A DNA stretch of 64,000 bases from Rhopalosiphum padi. Its lineage: Eukaryota > Arthropoda > Insecta > Hemiptera > Aphididae. The position numbers and the translations under genes are program-made. The notes beneath the pieces were generated by a model that made no database searches, was not told the DNA's origin, and was given only the letters and a program-made list of their open reading frames with translations. Positions 39,590 to 52,346 of this stretch are shown here, piece by piece; position 1 is the first letter of the stretch; each line of letters starts with the position of its first letter. The stretch is taken from the NCBI RefSeq assembly GCF_020882245.1, contig NC_083597.1, positions 63,466,152 through 63,530,151 on the forward strand, read 5' to 3'.

Positions 39590-39720
39590 ATATACTGACA
39601 GATCAGAATCGATTTTCACATACAATTATGTATCATTGAATTAAAATTAAACACATTCATTAATAGTAATCCAATTGGCCACTTGACACATTTTGTACCT
39701 ACTTACTTATATTTTTTATT
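39590..39720. repeat. Fragment of the dispersed 4.9-6.2 kb repeat
   Basis: CAGATCAGAATCGATTTTCA, then TGTATCATTGAATTAAAATT and ..CATTAATAGTAATCCAATT, align with 6118-6195 (CAGAATCATTTATCG..ATATCATTGAATGAAAATT..). Same orientation. Confidence 0.5.
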
Positions 39721-40562
39721 ATTGAATTGACATCTCGTACTTAAGAATTTAAAAATATATTATTATTTTTTTTTCCAATTAGATATTTAACTTTCAGCCA
39801 AATTTGTAATGTGATTTATGAGTTATAGAATTTAGAGGTCTTAGTGCAGGGTTCTTATACTAACCACGGATTAATTTTTATAATTCTTGAGGTTTTTCAA
39901 TTAGTGAACGGATTTCTTTACAAGCTAATTATGTGAATCTTCCCTTCTCTATCATATTCAAATTTACTTATTGTTTTAGTTAATATATTGTAGATATTAA
40001 TTAAAACAAATTCAAATAATATAATAAAACAAAATTCCTCAGTTAGGGAACCACTATAAGAAAATTAATTAATCGTTATTGTTTATGAAAATCCTCGGCT
40101 TTGATTATTCGGTTTCCTAAAAGTGAAAACCATTGGTGGTGGTCAATACATAATTAGATTAAGTGTTTGCTCTCTTAAAGTTGGGTGTAGTTTATCATCA
40201 ACGATGCATGTTCATCAAGCACAATATGTTGAATATTGTGGTTTATATAGTTAGAAGCATTCCATTAGCGTATAAATGGTGCTCCGTGCAAAATGTTAGT
40301 AGTTCCATTTAGTATTTAGTAGCCGAATTAAAAACGCGCTACGCACTATACAATCACAATAAAATGAAATAAAAAAAAATTCGAATAATATATTTGAAAT
40401 ATTACATTGTTATAATAATTTAAAATAAAGAGTTGATTTGACTTTATTTTTTGTGAAAACAAACGCAGTATTATTACATATTTAACAAAATTAATGGTAT
40501 TAATATTAATATCATTGATTAAATATACTAAGTATAAGTACTGACTACTAGTATATATTAAG

Positions 40563-40581
40563 TATATATATATATATATAT
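40563..40581. repeat. (TA)n microsatellite
   Basis: Short perfect TA run. Confidence 0.9.
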
Positions 40582-41312
40582 TTAATCAGTGTTAATATGA
40601 ATATTTTTCTGATTTTTGAATTGTAAACGTACAGTCGGATATAAGATTATTGAAAAAAAATAATACGTTTTTATTCACAAATAATTTGATTATATTTATA
40701 CGTTATTTACTTATAATAAGTGTATGAAGGAGTGGATTCAAAATAATGTTTTCGTGCTTTAAGCTGGAATATTATTGAGTGCACATTTAAACGAAAGATG
40801 ATGCGTTTTCGATTTAAGCATACTTAGTCACTTAGATAAGTGCGTAGACGTAACTAAACCTTAAATACGTAAGCACTCCAGCTCTAGCATTTTTAAAATT
40901 ATTAAATAAACAGGAGGTTTTTGCCGCTTACGCCTCCCACAAACATGTTATATTAATTTTGAATAAATAAACAATACATAATATTATATGTAATAGTTTT
41001 ATAGTGTGAATGATGTGCGCATAATATGAACCGTAAAATAGTGATATTTTGGTAAAAATTAAATGATTTTAAGTTACAAATTCTAGTTTAGTTTTCTTAA
41101 AAATAAGTGAAAGAATTTATATAAGTAAAATAAATATACTACAAATTGTAGTCATTACAATTTAAGCCTCCGCTTATCAGTATTCTTAGCATTAATACAT
41201 TTATTTAAAATGTCTTCTTTGTTTAAAAAATTGAATAAACCTCTTTCAATAGCTGTGATAGAGAACTTAAAAAATCGATCTGGGTAATATAGTTGACCTA
41301 TGTATATACAAT

Positions 41313-41320
<8 letters not shown>

Positions 41321-41355
<35 letters not shown>

Positions 41356-41383
41356 ATCGAAAAAGAATATATATATATATATA
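41321..41383. repeat. Two (AT)n tracts separated by 16 bp
   Basis: (AT)15 at 41321-41350 and a second run at 41367-41383. They flank a short unique piece containing GATCGAAAAAG. Confidence 0.95.
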
Positions 41384-42283
41384 ATGATTTAAACAAAATA
41401 TATAACATTTTATCGGTTATCCATCTTCTTTAAGTTAGGCTTGTGTTGGATAAAGAAAATTAAAGATTTTTAAATAATATAAATTATTAAATAATAAACA
41501 AACAATCAAGCAATATTATTTAGTATATTACGATAAAAAAAATACAGTTTAAAATGATTCAACATAATATAAAACATAATATACAAATAAATCTTATATA
41601 TTAAAATATGAGAAAAAATATTAACATAGCATAATGAATACAATTAAAATTAGGTTTATGATATGCACAATAATTCATTCATATATTACTATTTTTTTTT
41701 TTTTAATTTTTGCTGTTATAGTATAATGATTTCTGCATCTTTACGTCAAAATCCAATGAATTCAATATAGCGTAGAACCAAGATAATGTATAAACTTTTG
41801 ACCACAAGTTGTTTTTACGTAATTACCTTAAGCATCTATCTTTATAATTTTATCTCAAAAATTTTGAACTTTTTTTTATATTATACTGCTCAATTGCTAA
41901 ACTTCACAAGATATGGAAATTATTGAAACAATATAGTTTACCATTAACCAAAAAAATAAATATTTTTCCATGACGTAAATAAAACAATAAAACGATATTG
42001 CAAATTCAAATATAAAAATGTAGTTACCATTGGTAAAATACGAATTATGGTAGGGGGCTAAAATAAAAGTTGGGGTTTAACCCCCTAAACTCCCTTAGTT
42101 ATTACTATGGGTAAGTGTAAAAATAATTCAGAACAAAATGTATTGATCTCAATTAGTTTTCATTATGTGTTTAAACAATTATTGTTATTATTATTATAAT
42201 TATTATATTGAATGCCTTAAGTGCTACATTTTACTGGATGGTTTTTGAAGTGAGGTTGTTTGGATTATTTCAACTATTGTGTT

Positions 42284-42289
<6 letters not shown>

Positions 42290-42328
<39 letters not shown>
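42290..42328. repeat. (TA)n microsatellite, about 39 bp
   Basis: Perfect TA dinucleotide run. Confidence 0.95.
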
Positions 42329-42331
<3 letters not shown>

Positions 42332-43185
42332 TATAACCTTTTAATATTTTAGTATAATTCAATTCAATTAACCAATTAATGCACTTGTTTATGTTATACC
42401 ATAAATGCCTCATACACGTATAAAATATTTAAACTTAATAATCGCTCTAACGAATGTTTGTTTTTATTTTCCATTCAGTACAGATAAACCCTAAACGATC
42501 AACGGATTACAAAATGTGATTTTTAGAATCGCCGGAAAATATATATACCTGTTTGTATGAGCTTTATCGGATCGCTCTTTTATTGATTTAATGCTAAATA
42601 TATTCCGTCGTCCACTCTCCCTGTCCGCGAATCACGATAAGAAATTACAGTGCATTCTCGAGTACCTTATCCATATTATACTGAGTGCTTATTTTAATAG
42701 TTAACACTCATCATATCAAATAGCATAACATTTTTAAAAATATTTTTATTTTCATAGTTTAAAGTCAATATACGAATCGATATTTTTGAAAAATTATATT
42801 CTTATCATTTTTGTAAAGTATTTATTACTTTTTGAATGACAAATGCAGGTCTTTAATTTTATATTCCTAAACAGAATAATTTTCCCAAGTTATTATTTAC
42901 GAGTATATTAAGTTGAATTTTAACGAGCTGTTAGTTATTATAGTTAAAACGTATACCTTATTAGTTACTAAGTGTATAATGTTATGATGAAAGGAGAGGA
43001 GGAATAACAAAAGACTGCAATAATTTAATCTGCTAATCTACTCAGCTCATCGAACTTCAAAGTTTTATAAAGCTATAATTTATAACTTATAACAAATTAA
43101 CCAGATTTAATAAACGGTTTTGAAATTGAATTTGTATACATCATTATTTTCATAACATTATTTTAATTCATAATTTGAACTTAAA

Positions 43186-43188
<3 letters not shown>

Positions 43189-43225
<37 letters not shown>
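43189..43225. repeat. (TA)n microsatellite, about 37 bp
   Basis: Perfect TA dinucleotide run. Confidence 0.95.
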
Positions 43226-43229
<4 letters not shown>

Positions 43230-43329
43230 ATATATTAAAAAAAATATATAGTGAAAGGTAAGATAAGGTAACAATTATAAATAGTAAAACTTTTTTTCAA
43301 AAATGTTGCGATTACTATCGACTAAATAT

Positions 43330-43385
43330 TTTCAAAAACATTAATTATTTTCGTGGTGACGATTGTTAATTAAATCCACCCTGTA
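43330..43385 (-). repeat. Possible inverted solo end of the TACAGnGTGAT repeat family
   Basis: Read on the minus strand the end is TACAGGGTGGATTTAATTAA with CACCACGAAAATAATT inside. Only the tip is convincing. Confidence 0.3.
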
Positions 43386-43746
43386 CGTATAATATATTAC
43401 ATTATTAGTAAAATGTGTAACGAATATAATATTTTAATCAAATATATAGTACCTATATCGGCTATATCTACTAGCTAATTAATAGATGGCATTTAAAAAC
43501 AAACTTCTCGACGGCACAAACAATTTTAGAAGAAAAAAAAATTGCTGATTTACCCAGTATTACGGTATTACCATGCTATATCTATATACTATATATATAT
43601 ACTTTTATACGCGTTTGTGCACTGTTGGGCAGTCGATATATTATCCTACAGGCTGCGGCGGCTCCGAACTTTAAAAACGCCCTCGGACCAATCGACCGTA
43701 TACTAAACTGGAGCCAAACTCGTAATCTGTATATTATGTTCGTTAA

Positions 43747-43773
43747 TACACACACACATATATATATATATTA
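43747..43773. repeat. Compound (AC)n(AT)n microsatellite
   Basis: ACACACACAC followed by an AT run. Confidence 0.9.
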
Positions 43774-43933
43774 TAGTAAATCAGTAAGTATTAGTTTTTA
43801 GGTCGGTTGCATTTATTTCAAAAAAGAAAAAAAAATAAATCGGTCGGTCGGTCTGTGTCCTGACCCTGACACATTCGAATTTGACGATATAATATAAAAA
43901 TATAATAGTTAGGAAGTCGTAACGATCTAACGG

Positions 43934-44556
43934 CAGTGTTGGGTAGTAACGCATTGAGAGAAACTCGTTACCGCAACGACGTTACTTTTTTTATAATGTA
44001 ATACGTCATTTCAATAGAATTATTTCTATGTCTGGTCACAAATTCTGTTTTCAATAGTTTGAACCACAGGTTTATGTGGGCCGTAAATTACAAAATAAAT
44101 TAATCAAATAAAATATATTTATAATTAACTTTTCTCAAAGTACACAGAACATTTCTTGTTTGAATAAGTCGCGTGAACTTATATAATACGTCTTATAGTA
44201 TGCTATTTTTTTGCTTATATTAACACGAATATATTTATTGTAATATTTTAAAAATTAATAATTGTTGTTTGTTATTTATTCATATTTGGATTGTTGTTTA
44301 GTGTTTATTATTTAAAAATTGTTTTGACATGTTTCCAAGTTATAACTACACATATAATAGAATTTCTATACTTACATCGTTCGTCGAATGACGATTGTCA
44401 AAATAAATTAGAGAAATACACGTTTAACGTAAAGGGTGCATAGTTACTATATTTATTGTAAAGTTATGTAATTTCATTACAATTTTATTCGAGTGCCTAA
44501 CGAGTAAAATAACTAAATTACATTCAATTTTAAAAGTAATAACTTGCTCAACACTG
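43934..44556. mobile_element. hAT-like non-autonomous element, about 623 bp
   Basis: The left end CAGTGTTGGGTAGTAACGC and right end (other strand) CAGTGTTGAGCAAGTTATT form an inverted repeat with eight exact terminal bases and partial similarity beyond. The CAGTGTTGGG terminus followed by GTAACGC/GTTACCG words is a known non-autonomous hAT pattern. A clean 8-bp duplication is not visible, so the copy is diverged. No transposase frame. Confidence 0.6.
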
Positions 44557-44647
44557 TCATCTAGTTACGGTATGGTCCGCGGTACCCGTATTACGCTTGG
44601 GGCTAAAATACTATGATGTTGGTAATTTATCTATAAGTCATAATCTG

Positions 44648-45122
44648 CAGGGGTGGACTAGCTCCTTCAGATCAGCTCTGCAATTTTTTTTTAAAACGGC
44701 CCAAAAACCATTATCTAATCATTCTAATCTAATACCTAATTACAGCATCTATTATGTTTAAAAAATACCACACATTTTCTCAGCTTAATATTAAAAATAT
44801 TAACAATAACAGAAGATATACATGACACGTTTTAGAAATACACGATAATGATTATTTATTAGGTCAAGGAATTAATAATTTATGAAGTATAGTTTATTAA
44901 ATTTTTTAATTTGTAGTGTAAATTTTTGGTTCTAAAGATTTTACAAAATAAAATATTTAGGGCGGGATGATTGAAAAACTATTATTATTATAATATAAAT
45001 ATCATGTTAAGTTATACTTATTATACAACCAAACTGCCCGGCCCGAGCTGGCCCCATAATTCAATTTTTCGATTGACCCATTGGGAAATTTGCCGATCTC
45101 CCGATTTGCCAATCCGCCCGGG
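44648..45122. mobile_element. Degenerate hAT-like element
   Basis: The left end CAGGGGTGGACTAGC and right end (other strand) CCCGGGCGGATTGGC match at about 10 of 15 positions. The right inner part, read on the minus strand, has GGCAAATCGGGAGATCGGCA, a pattern familiar from CAGGGGCGGA-type hAT termini. TCATAA lies just outside the right end and two bases before the left end. G+C is higher than the flanks. It abuts the 43.9-44.6 kb element, so insertions cluster here. Confidence 0.4.
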
Positions 45123-45481
45123 TCATAACATAATTATCATGGTCTTCGTCGAAATCATTATCTTCCTAATTTATTTTATCGATACAATTCGCGCGTTGAC
45201 AAGTTGGCGCGCGAAAACAGTTTGGCGTTTTCACTGCAATATGTATATTTTTTTTTATCTTTAGTCTGCATCTAAGGCTCGTTGTTGTTTAATAATAATT
45301 ATAATAATGATAATACCGTACCCATGACTGACAGTGATAATATTGTTACGTATTGTCTAGCAGATATCGAGATACGTATAGTACCTTATGTATAAATATA
45401 ATATTATATCTCTCGTGTTTTCACGATCTAGACTTCGTTATATTATAGTGACTTATCTAGTTATTGTAGGTAATATATATG

Positions 45482-45498
45482 TATATATATATATATAT
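45482..45498. repeat. (TA)n microsatellite
   Basis: Short perfect TA run preceded by a TATATATG run. Confidence 0.9.
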
Positions 45499-45667
45499 CC
45501 AATATCCATGCTATACGATATTATAATACGTTAATCGTAACGATGTCGTAATAAACGACTGTTTTTACAATAATATTATGTGATCACGTACTTATAGTAA
45601 CTTATAATATTGTGTGTACATTTTAATAATATTTGATCGTGGTAAGATAATCTGCAGAAACTCCACA

Positions 45668-45926
45668 CTAAGCGCAAACTACTGCGCCTGTTATGTCTGC
45701 GGGGTAAAATAAAAAAAAAAACACATATATTCTAACAGCCATCGGCTACAAATCGATCGTTCTTTTGGGAGTGTAGTGTGTATCATGATTTGTGTACCTA
45801 CCTATAAACAGTAATTCAATATAATATGATTGAAACGTTTCGCCAATCTTCCTACTCATCGCACTTACCAAGCTCCATCGTGCAAGTTCCGTGTTGCAAA
45901 TGTGTCATGTATTTGTTATAGACCAT
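45668..45926 (-). CDS. Putative short spliced ORF / lncRNA, leftward from the 46-kb CpG block
   Basis: Minus-strand ATG at 45926 has A at -3 and G at +4, with an in-frame stop just upstream. Nineteen codons (MVYNKYMTHLQHGTCTMEL) lead to a GTAAGTG donor at 45868. The acceptor at 45697-45698 follows a long T-run and CCCCGCAG; exon 2 is 45696..45668. The joined frame is 28 aa ending at TAG. The 172-nt intron has good signals at both ends. No family recognised; it could equally be the 5' part of a longer non-coding transcript. Confidence 0.3.
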
Positions 45927-46029
45927 TATCTATACGCTAAACGTATGACACCGAATAAGAGACATTATGATAGTTACAATAATAATAATAATAATCGTAT
46001 TATAATAATAATTATTGTTATTAAACGAG

Positions 46030-46220
46030 TGCTTGTGACCGCGTGACCCTCGACGAGGGGAGGTGCACCGCGTGGACAAGTGCCGTCGCCGCCACTGCCA
46101 ACACCAATGACGATGCCGCGTCGTCGGCTTTTTCTCAGTTGCTGTTCGCCATTCCTGCGGGACGGTTACAATAATTCGCACGCCGTCGTAACTCGTCAGC
46201 CGTGTCCGCGTCATCTTCGT
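46030..46220. promoter_or_regulatory. CpG-rich block, candidate bidirectional promoter
   Basis: This is a strongly GC- and CpG-rich patch (GCCGTCGCCGCC, GCCGCGTCGTCGG, ACGCCGTCGTAACTCG) in otherwise AT-rich DNA. Strong splice donors point away from it on both sides: minus-strand CTTG|GTAAGTGCG ending at 45869 and plus-strand CTG|GTAAGTTGG ending at 46619. Open frames across it on either strand lack a start or look compositional. Promoter activity is inferred, not seen. Confidence 0.4.
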
Positions 46221-46578
46221 TCTATATATTTATATAAATATATATAACATATATATATATAAACATAAAAAACACAATATTATTGAGTTCACGAGACATC
46301 CGATAACGAACGTAATATTAACACTGTATTTAATGGTACATTGTATTATTACGTCGAGACGACGAAAATATATTTTCAGAAAATATTTTTGAAAAAAGTT
46401 CTCTAGCACCAATTGTAAAATAGTCGAAAACCGTTAGCGGTCTTATCGAACTTTATTTTCCTCTCCCGGCCGGACGCGTTACAAGAAAGTTCGCGTTCAA
46501 ATCCGCGAGATATTTTCACATAAACAATAATGCACTTAGCCCCTCGGAATAGTATATAATCGGTTTTACCGAAATAGT

Positions 46579-46757
46579 ATGAACTCGGTCCATAACTCGG
46601 AGTATCTCCTGAAACGCTGGTAAGTTGGATTATAATATTTTGGTTTGTAATGTTTGTATTTATGTGGAAATCCACTTGTGAGCGATAACGTGGGTATTTT
46701 TTTTTATTCAGTTGGTGGCTTAGACATTACTATCATAATAATTTTTATGACAGTTGA
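46579..46757 (+). CDS. Putative short spliced ORF / lncRNA, rightward from the 46-kb CpG block
   Basis: ATG at 46579, 13 codons, then a GTAAGTT donor at 46620. A 92-nt intron ends in a long T-run with ATTCAG (acceptor at 46710-46711), and exon 2 starts at 46712. The joined frame gives 28 aa (MNSVHNSEYLLKRC then WWLRHYYHNN..) ending at TGA 46755-46757. Exon 2 could run to an AATAAA at 47026-47031 followed by a T-rich stretch. Splice signals are strong and the intron size is typical for insects, but the peptide matches no family known to me. It may be a non-coding RNA. Confidence 0.3.
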
Positions 46758-47116
46758 ACTGCAGACACGTTTCGTGCGAATTTTTCACGATTAACACTTT
46801 AATTTAGGTGGTCCAATACAAGTTCCATTATTAAAGCATTTTAAACTTCGTCGTTTTTAGTTTCGAATCGTTTAAACGCAACCTTGACCAACGAATTTCT
46901 ACTGTATACTACGTATAGCCTGTAATACATTGACAATAATACAATGATTTAAAAATACACTTAAATTCTCTGTTTTATATAGATGTATATGTATGTCATG
47001 ACAAACGACCAGTTAAAAGATGTTCAATAAAATTACATTTGAGTAGTTTTTTATAGTCATTTTTAGTTAATTAGACGTGTTTTAAACATGGCATCATACA
47101 TTATATGAACTATACA

Positions 47117-47139
47117 ATATATATATATATATATATATA
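47117..47139. repeat. (AT)n microsatellite
   Basis: Perfect AT run about 90 bp after the candidate polyadenylation signal at 47026. Confidence 0.95.
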
Positions 47140-49169
47140 ATGTAATCATTTGATCAAAGTGTAAGATTACATAAATTTGCTTAGTTTGAAAAACTAAATG
47201 ATCCAGAATTCAATTCCTCGAAAGTTATATTTTACTTTATAATTGCTTCAAAACTATACCTAACAAATTAAAGTACAACAACTGAAGACCTATTTAAAAG
47301 TATCACGTACACTGTAAGTTATAAATGCTATGTACGAAGTATAAAAATTAACGATATGAACACATTAAATAGTCTTAGGTTAATAGGCATAATATGTTGT
47401 TCAATATGTAAAATCCAAACAAAAGTTAAAAGTTAAAGTTGTATATTCACATATTATTCAACTATGTATTATGTTGTTTTATTATAAGTGTTATAACTAT
47501 AGCAAAGGTACTGTATTTAATAATTGGTATTTCCTTAGGATGCATATGACATAATTTTGTAATATTAATTTATAATGTTTCATTTTAATCTAGAAATTTA
47601 ATAATGTTTATAAAAGTCCGAATGTCAAAATTATTGTCTTATTTAAGGTGTTAGTTATCCTTGTATCAATAGTACCTACTAATAAGCAATTTTATATATA
47701 CAGAATATAGGTACATTAATCACTTCTAAAATCACAATATACCTATCACGATATACCTGTATGTAATACAGATAAGTTTGTATTTAATATTAATTATACC
47801 AATGATTTACATTCGATATTAATCAATATATTTAAATTGGTTATTACTGTACTACACAACGTTAATTATCAATATATTAATAATGTGAGCGTTAAAGTTA
47901 ATAGCAATTAATAAACATCAAGTCTGGCGAATAATGTATTTATTTATTATGTTAATAGGTTCAGTTTATAGATAAATATAACATTTTTTTTTGTGTGTGT
48001 GTTATCGAGTCCATAATTAATGTGTTATTATGGTGACAAAATTGTTATTTTGTAGTAGAAAAAATTTGGTTATTTTGTTAATTATTATTTATTTTGTAGC
48101 ATAAACATTTTTTTAAGAATCATATTAGACTCGTGCACGAATTTAGGACCGATTGGAGCATATTGATTAATATAGTAAATTCTATTAAATTCTATACTTA
48201 ATTATTTCATAATTAATTACTTAGCTCGTTTTTGGTGTATGTACAATAACAAAGTACTAACAAGATTCATTTAAACAATATTAAACCTTTGTATTTAAAC
48301 TTATTATCATTTATCAAACGTTGTAGATTGCAATATAACATGTATTTGATATTAGTTCTTGGAAAATATTTAACATTCTTAATTCACGGTCAGTGCACTA
48401 TTATAATAATATAGACATACGACTTAATATATACGGCATATTAATTAAATGAATAATGAAAATTATTTTCGATTGTTAGTGAAATGGAGAGCTCTAAGTT
48501 AACAATAATAAAATACATTTTTAAAATGTTTTAGATTTATTTTCAATTGAAACGTATTATATCTCAAAGGATTAGATAATAGTAATATATAGTAGTCCAA
48601 TTATTCATTGTTGGTAAAACAACAGTAACAACTATAATATTATTATAGTATCGATCGATAAGAATTTTAATGATTAACGTTTTATTTAGTCAAAAATTAT
48701 ACTTATTTTTAAACGAAATAAAGGTAAAATGTTTAAAACTACGTTATCGATGCTATATAATTTGCATAACTATTTTTTATTATGAGATACCAGATTTTTC
48801 AATCTATTTTTATCTTGATGATTATTTTTAAATCTCTATTATGTGTACAGGACGAGGTATTCTTTTACTAACGTTTTACATATCTAAGTATGTACTATAC
48901 GTGTTTTTTACTGTTTTTTATTATTCCTTTCTACTTTCTAAAGTCCTAATATTAAAACAACTGATTAATGTGTGAGTATTTTTAATTATTTTATTAAATT
49001 AATGAATAATAAACCATGATTTTCAAACAATAATTATTTTTTCATGTAATATTTTTTAGTTATTTCATATTTTCAACAAAATGTGATTTATTGTTAGTTA
49101 AATACCTAATTATTAGTCTTAGAATTTTAGATTTTAAACGGAGCTATACATTTATTGGTTTTTAATGAT
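47140..49169. other. AT-rich intergenic DNA
   Basis: Nothing supported. Confidence 0.65.
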
Positions 49170-49640
49170 GTTTTTTTTTCGTTTCTATCTTCAACTTTCG
49201 GGATCATTAAAACTAAAAATACTTTAATTTTCAACTTTAAGGTTGGTGGTTCTAGTTCAAAATTAGATTTTGTTGGTACTTTTAAGGCTTAATAGTTAAA
49301 AATTTCCAATACTATAAAAATAATCAGAAAAAAAACAATTACGATGAAACAAAATCGATTTTCTGCTAAGTAATATTGTGATTTAAAAATGAATAACCAC
49401 AGTTACTTTAAATTTTCATTAAAATTTATCATAATCACTTTTAGTTATTATTTATTATTTAAAAATATTTTGGCTTGGTTAGTATTATTTATAATATTTA
49501 AATTCTCTATTCTTAATTTAATTTTTTTAATTTATGTATGATAAAATGATTATGTATAAGTAAAAGAAGCTAGAAAATGTAACACAAGGTTCGCCATAAG
49601 TTTTTCTTATAGTAATTAAAAATATCAAAAATACAGTTAC
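49170..49640. repeat. Copy of the dispersed 4.9-6.2 kb repeat
   Basis: The GGTTGGTGGTTCTAG..AAAATTAGATTTTGTTGGTA block (49240-49280) parallels 4967-5000. GAAAATGTAACACAAGGTTC..CATAAGTTTTT (49573-49605) parallels the two blocks at 5.3 and 5.67 kb. Repeat-like sequence may continue to about 50.0 kb. Confidence 0.5.
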
Positions 49641-52346
49641 AATTTTTTGTATAATATAGCGTTTAAGTTTCTAATTTTCACAATATAAAAAATATATGTA
49701 CATAGTTTTGTGATTGAAATTACAACAATTTTCGGTAAAGCTAAATATTTAATGCTTAAAAATTTATCACATTTTTTAAAATATTATGAAAAAAGTTTAG
49801 CGTATATAATATATTATTTTTATAAGCATTTAAGGTTCAAATTTTGACAACATCAGATATTTTAATTTATACATAATAACGATTTAACTTTAATGGTTAC
49901 ATTTTTATTATTTTTCAAATAATATTAATAATAGAAACTTAAAACAGTATTTTATTACTTAACTTATACATTTCTATACACAATGTTATTTTCAAAATAT
50001 TAAGATTAATTTAAAATAACTTATAGGCATTTTAAATTTTTGAATTCATTCATTTTTTATTTGTATGAATATTGATTAAAAATTGGTATTGGGCTGTTCG
50101 TCCCTTTGTGACTGATGAATTATTTTTTTGGTCTATCGAAAATTGTACAATAATATTCAAAAGACAGATTATCATTATAGTCTAATTAATAATAAATACT
50201 GCTTTGTGGACTTTATCTCAGGATCTCATTCCTAAAAATGGAGTAAATGTGGGATAACACAAAAAAAAATGTCGTGCTCAAAATTTCCTTATTTCATAAA
50301 TAACAGCTAGAGTTCATTTGGAGGCAAAAGCTCATTAAAAATAATCCTTTTAAACACATTTTATCTGGTATTTCAGAATATTAGGCTAATTTGTGATACC
50401 ATATTAATTTATGTATCGTAACATTTATTTTTAATATTAAATTTACATTATCTGTTTTTATAATTTTTAATAATACAATACTTTTTTATATTTGTAATAA
50501 CTAATTAAAAATAAAATATAAATTACCTATATGAACGACATATTAATTATTATATTGATGGTATTATGACAGGGAAATAATATATTAGTACCCAAAGTTT
50601 GTACGTTAGTCCAAAGAAGTTATTAAGATGGTCTACAGAATTCTAAAATTATCAAAAATACTTACACCCAATTTTTTTTGAATTTCAAATTTTGATGCAA
50701 TTGGATAATTTCGATTTTAGTATTTATTTGAAGGAATTTTAAGCCTTCGGTCATTAGTAATATCATAATATATTTCGCACAAACCTAATTTCCAAATATC
50801 TACACAAATTTTAAGCTATTTAATCCTCGAATGAAAAGTATTCACTCAGTTACCGCTCAGATTCATTATTTTCGTACCTAACGATTTTCCATAGAATTCA
50901 AATTTAACATATTTGTTAGTGACCCATTTATAATGATTTTGTACACTCGAAATTATACTGCAGATTGGCTTATCTAGTTTTAAATTATTTATGACCACCA
51001 TTTTATGGTTTACCAATTTCATGTTAATAATAATAAATAATACCTTTAATACAGCTGTAGTTTATGTACTACTGTATTTCAATGATCGTTTAAATAACTC
51101 ACCAAAAACGGCCGCCTATAATTGGATATTTAATACACTCGTACGCCTCATCTGCAGTGGCTAACTACTAGCACATGGCTATAGTATACTATGTAAATTA
51201 CTAATGTATTAAAGTTGATTATTTAGGTATGAATATAATATAATATTTAGAAGTGTATTAAAAATGAATAACTATAATGTAGTTGATATGATGGTCGGTC
51301 GATTCTGTTTAATATTAAAAGATATTTTTTTAAACAACCAATTAAACTGATAAGATCCTTATTACATTTAATACTTTTTTTTTAATCCAAATATCTTTAT
51401 TTAATTTACGAAGTGTATAATACGAGGTGCAAATATTATTCTACTGTTAATTCGTTGAGTACTACAACTGCATTAGAATAATCATAATTATTATTAGGTA
51501 ATAATATTACACAATAAATCAAAATGCTTTTTAATACATTATAATCAAAAAACTTCATTTTTAGAAGTAGCATATGAAACATCATTTTGATTTATGATAC
51601 CATAATATGATTTATTCGGTAATTCTGTACACAGTACAAGTTTCCAACACGAAAAGTATAAATAAAAACTAATTTCCATTTTATTTTAGTATATTATATA
51701 GTTCTTTGTAGTTTTATAGTTTCTTTATATTATTTTAAAATGCGTACGAAGACTGGCTTTGTGTCATTTTCTTTTATGTAATGTTTTTTAACTGAGTATA
51801 TTAAATAAATGTTTTTATAATAAACACAGTTCAGTTTGATAAAAATGTAAAAAAATAAATCTTAAAATAAACGTAGCTCTCAATAATGGATTATTATAAT
51901 AATTGTGTTATCTTTCAACAGCATGCCATGATTCGTGTAAATACTTTAAATATGTGTAAATAGCAGTAGGTATCTACTACCACAAAAACAATAGATTTCA
52001 ATAAACGCTGATAGGTATTAGATATATCTTCATTAGGTATAATAGGTATACACATACAATATTGTACATAATTTATTATTATTGATTGAAAATAATGGAA
52101 AATATTACTTATAAAGTAAATATTATATTACATCGAGAGTGATTTTTTACTTACTTCACCTATATGTTATCATACTTCGATGGGCATACCATGTTTTTAA
52201 CAGGCTTGCGTATTGTGAAATTATAATAATAATATTACATACATTTATATGTCAGTAAAATGTTGTCGTGTTATGTCGACTTTGCGTTTTTGGATAAAAC
52301 GATTAAATACTAATGTATAATATCGAATGATATAATTAATTATGAT
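49641..52346. other. AT-rich intergenic DNA
   Basis: The left part, to about 50.0 kb, may be further dispersed-repeat sequence. No gene or RNA seen. Confidence 0.6.

Larger units (their letters stand above)
39721..43329. other. AT-rich intergenic DNA with microsatellites
   Basis: Contains the AT tracts listed separately. A 25-codon frame at 41210-41287 (MSSLFKKLNKPLSIAVIENL..) has protein-like composition but no clear exon borders. The palindrome-like GGGGTTTAACCCCC near 42073 suggests a transposon scrap. Confidence 0.55.

Noticed and set aside
45930..46214. 94-codon minus-strand frame across the CpG block
   Set aside because: Arg/His/Trp-rich and ends in translated AAT repeats; best explained by GC-rich promoter-like DNA, not coding.
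46485..46515. TTCAAATC flanked by CGCG, like a tRNA T-arm
   Set aside because: No matching acceptor, D or anticodon stems at the right spacing on either strand.
46403..46675. 90-codon minus-strand frame
   Set aside because: It is antisense to the plus-strand donor-bearing exon ending 46619 and has no splice support of its own.
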